Assembly: GCF_006546985.1 (NCBI RefSeq)
Contig: NZ_VATK01000016.1
Span: forward strand, 1 to 64,000
DNA: 64,000 nt
DNA from: Bacillus sp. 03113
Lineage (GTDB): Bacteria > Bacillota > Bacilli > Bacillales > Cytobacillaceae
Reading direction: 5' to 3'
In this document: piece by piece, positions 61,599 through 64,000 of the stretch
Layout of the letters: each line of letters begins with the position of its first letter
Numbering within the stretch: the first letter of the stretch is position 1
The notes under the pieces: model-generated
Databases searched by the model: none
Seen by the model: the letters and a program-made list of their open reading frames with translations, nothing else
What the model was told of the DNA's origin: nothing
Made by a program: the position numbers and the translations under genes

Positions 61599-63824
61599 TT
61601 ACATAGATTCATGAAATGTTCTGTTGATTACATCACTTTGTTGTTCTCTCGTTAATTTAATAAAATTTACAGCGTATCCAGATACTCGAATTGTTAATTG
61701 AGGATATTTTTCTGGATGCTCCATCGCGTCTAATAAAGTATCTCGATTAAATACATTCACATTTAAATGATGTCCATGTTTATTAGCATAACCGTCTAAA
61801 ATTGATGAAAGGTTGCGAGTCTGTATATCTTCCTCTTTTCCTAATGCTTTCGGGACAATTGAAAACGTATTTGATATCCCATCAAGTGAGTAATCATAAG
61901 GAAGCTTTGCTACAGATGATAGCGAAGCAAGTGTCCCTTTTGTATCTCGTCCATGCATTGGATTTGCACCGGGTGCAAATGGTTCACCGGCACGTCTTCC
62001 ATCTGGAGTATGCCCAGTCTTTTTCCCGTATACTACATTTGAAGTGATGGTTAAAACAGACATAGTATGAATAGATTGTCGATAAGTTGGATGCTTACGA
62101 AGTTTTTTCATAAATCGTTCCACAATATCGACTGCAAGCTGATCGACACGATCATCGTTATTTCCGTATTTAGGAAAGTCTCCCTCGCATTTAAAGTCAA
62201 TTGCGAGTCCGTTTTCATCTCGAATGACATTAACATTGGCAAATTTGATTGCGCTTAATGAATCAGCAACAACGCTCAACCCAGCTATTCCAGTTGCCAT
62301 TGTTCTCAATATTTCCGTATCATGAAGAGCCATTTCAATTCTCTCATAGCTATACTTATCATGCATAAAGTGAATGACGTTTAGTGTATTAATATATAGC
62401 CCTGCAAGCCATTCCATCATAAGATCAAATTTTTCCATAACCTCATCGTATTGAAGGACATCACTGATTACAGGGGCGTATTTTGGCCCAACTTGTATTT
62501 TAAGTTTTTCATCAATTCCACCATTAATAGCGTAAAGAAGTGCTTTTGCTAAATTAGCACGGGCTCCGAAAAATTGCATTTGTTTTCCTATTTCCATGGC
62601 TGATACACAGCAGGCAATACCATAATCATCACCAAATTTAGGCCGCATAATGTCATCGTTTTCATATTGGATCGAGCTAGTTTCTATGGACATTTTTGCA
62701 CAATATTTTTTAAAATGATCTGGCAGGTTAACTGACCATAAAACGGTTAAATTTGGCTCAGGCGCTGGCCCTAAGTTGTCTAGTGTATGAAGAAAACGAT
62801 AGGAGGTTTTCGTAACAAGAGAACGGCCATCAATCGCCATGCCACCGATCGATTCTGTTACCCAAGTTGGATCACCGCTAAAAAGCTCATTATAATCGGG
62901 TGTGCGAGCAAATTTTACTAATCTAAGTTTCATAACAAAATGATCCACTAACTCCTGTACCTGCTGCTCTGTTAGACGTCCGTTTTGCAAATCTCTTTCA
63001 ATATAAATGTCAAGGAAGGTTGAAACACGCCCAAGACTCATCGCTGCACCATTTTGTTCCTTTATTGCTGCCAGATAAGCAAAATACAACCATTGAAAGG
63101 CCTCTTGAGCAGAAATAGCTGGTCTTGAAATATCGTAACCATATCGATTCGCTAACTGCTTTAATTCTTGAAGAGAACGAATTTGTTCTGATAGTTCTTC
63201 TCTCAAACGAATATTTTCTTCACTCATAACATTACTAGTTAATGCTTTATCTTTTTTCTTTTCCTGTATGAGAAAATCAACGCCGTATAATGCGACTCGG
63301 CGATAATCACCTATGATCCTTCCTCGTCCATATGCGTCAGGTAATCCTGTAATTATGCCAGCTTTTCTAGCCAATTTCATTTCATCAGTATAAGCGTCAA
63401 ATACACCTTGATTGTGAGTTTTTCGATAATCTGTAAAAATTCTCTCTAATTCTTTACTTGCTTCAAATCCATATGATTCGCAAGCCTGAACGGCCATTCG
63501 AATTCCACCAAACGGCTGGAAGGAACGTTTAAAAGGTTCGTCTGTTTGAAGACCAACAATCTTTTCAGTATCTTTATTTAAGTAGCCTGGTCCATGAGAA
63601 CAAATGGTTGAAACAATCGACGTATCCATGTCTAAAACTCCGCCATTTTCTCTTTCAAGCTTTGATAAGTTTAACACTTGATTCCATAGCTCTTTTGTAG
63701 CTTCCGTTGGACCTTGAAGGAAGGAATCATTCCCTTCATAAGGTGAAAAATTAAGCCGAATAAAATCTCTGACATTTACCTCATTATTCCATATTCCTTC
63801 TGTAAATCCTTTCCATTCTTCCAT
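61599..63824 (-). CDS. pflB: Formate acetyltransferase (pyruvate formate-lyase)
   Basis: A 741-residue glycyl radical enzyme that converts pyruvate and CoA to acetyl-CoA and formate during anaerobic growth. The active-site Cys pair is in IACCVSAM (near 405). The [20 protein letters not shown] region and the C-terminal radical loop RVSGYAVNF (Gly near 715) are intact. GAGGTG precedes the ATG. B. subtilis 168 lacks pfl, so this organism has a more fermentative metabolism. The activating enzyme is encoded next. Confidence 0.97.
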   Translation of the reverse strand: MEEWKGFTEGIWNNEVNVRDFIRLNFSPYEGNDSFLQGPTEATKELWNQVLNLSKLERENGGVLDMDTSIVSTICSHGPGYLNKDTEKIVGLQTDEPFKRSFQPFGGIRMAVQACESYGFEASKELERIFTDYRKTHNQGVFDAYTDEMKLARKAGIITGLPDAYGRGRIIGDYRRVALYGVDFLIQEKKKDKALTSNVMSEENIRLREELSEQIRSLQELKQLANRYGYDISRPAISAQEAFQWLYFAYLAAIKEQNGAAMSLGRVSTFLDIYIERDLQNGRLTEQQVQELVDHFVMKLRLVKFARTPDYNELFSGDPTWVTESIGGMAIDGRSLVTKTSYRFLHTLDNLGPAPEPNLTVLWSVNLPDHFKKYCAKMSIETSSIQYENDDIMRPKFGDDYGIACCVSAMEIGKQMQFFGARANLAKALLYAINGGIDEKLKIQVGPKYAPVISDVLQYDEVMEKFDLMMEWLAGLYINTLNVIHFMHDKYSYERIEMALHDTEILRTMATGIAGLSVVADSLSAIKFANVNVIRDENGLAIDFKCEGDFPKYGNNDDRVDQLAVDIVERFMKKLRKHPTYRQSIHTMSVLTITSNVVYGKKTGHTPDGRRAGEPFAPGANPMHGRDTKGTLASLSSVAKLPYDYSLDGISNTFSIVPKALGKEEDIQTRNLSSILDGYANKHGHHLNVNVFNRDTLLDAMEHPEKYPQLTIRVSGYAVNFIKLTREQQSDVINRTFHESM

Positions 63825-64000
63825 GAATAATCACCTCAAATTTGGATTTACTAAGTAATCATGATGTGTAATAACTATCTCAAATTAAGTATAACAGAGG
63901 TTTTATATATTATTTTACACAAATATGTTAAACTAGCGAAAATTCTGTGAATATTTTGTGAAATCTTAATTTAATAACAAAGAAAGCGTATAACATTTTT
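63825..64000. other. Upstream region of pflB
   Basis: AT-rich. On the minus strand TTAACA with AT-rich -10 candidates lies about 75-100 bases before pflB. Farther up, TCACA occurs twice with 11-base periodicity (63949-63966 region), but not as the TGTGA-N6-TCACA palindrome of Fnr. A single TTGTGAAAT half-site could fit Rex. No firm operator can be named, and the window ends here. Confidence 0.35.

Noticed and set aside
63940-63985. Fnr or Rex operator before pflB
   Set aside because: TCACA occurs as a direct repeat, not as the TGTGA-N6-TCACA palindrome, and only half of a Rex site is visible.
1-64000. Prophage, CRISPR array, tRNA/rRNA or intact insertion sequence
   Set aside because: None was seen: no integrase, transposase or structural phage genes, no regular short repeats with spacers, and no cloverleaf-like conserved tRNA segments.

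Overview
The window is about 64 kb of AT-rich chromosome from an endospore-forming member of the Bacillaceae. The evidence is Bacillus-style gene sets and regulation: two S-box riboswitches, a TPP riboswitch, a MifM/YidC2 pair, an Sda-like protein, DUF1657/2Duf spore proteins, CwlO, BstA and GlnK/GlnL. There is also strong AGGAGG-type ribosome binding throughout and frequent TTG/GTG starts. I see no rRNA, tRNA, CRISPR array, prophage or intact insertion sequence. Accessory DNA is limited to dispersed intergenic repeats and one decayed gene.

Layout. 0-2.3 kb: a TerC-family membrane protein, a Fur-box-controlled gene of unknown function, a small Cys/Asp/Phe-rich protein and a relic of a CobW/ZagA-type GTPase. 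2.5-7.7 kb: an acidic amino acid transporter, aspartase and a GlnK/GlnL-type two-component system, with a GlnL-type direct repeat before the transporter. 7.9-17.1 kb: NAD(P)HX repair enzyme, CwlO-like endopeptidase, a 2-hydroxyacid dehydrogenase, a MerR/coiled-coil protein, a seven-SH3 glucosaminidase and an unknown gene. 17.4-28.6 kb: HAD phosphatases, LysE exporter, a GntR-ABC operon ending in a region-2-only sigma-like protein, an S-box operon (FbpA-like miniprotein plus hydrolase), DeoR/Cof pair, PlsC, a DUF4003 protein and TPP-controlled thiT. 28.7-34.9 kb: secreted nuclease, acyl-CoA dehydrogenase, BstA, the 2Duf/DUF1657 spore cluster, an acetyltransferase and a winged-helix protein.

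35-41.2 kb is a carbohydrate island: sugar isomerase, KDG kinase, MFS transporter, KDPG aldolase, LacI regulator, then hexulose-phosphate synthase and isomerase. Identical LacI-type operators stand before both transcription units, so the pathway to pyruvate/glyceraldehyde-3-phosphate and the RuMP pair are probably one regulon. 41.6-49.5 kb is the divergent metI-metC-yitJ-metH operon under an S-box. 50-54.3 kb carries odhAB. 54.4-58 kb carries an Sda-like gene, small unknown genes, the CrcB fluoride channel pair and mifM-yidC2, where the arrest-peptide gene contains a sequence complementary to the yidC2 ribosome binding site. 58.3-63.8 kb carries pncB-nadE (NAD salvage) and pflB-pflA (anaerobic pyruvate metabolism).

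The most interesting points are the repeat family whose copies start at stop codons, the LacI operator link between the KDG and HPS/PHI genes, the S-box operon with non-methionine genes, the GlnL-type site before gltP-aspA, and the mifM-yidC2 hairpin. All protein assignments come from reading motifs by eye; no database search was run.
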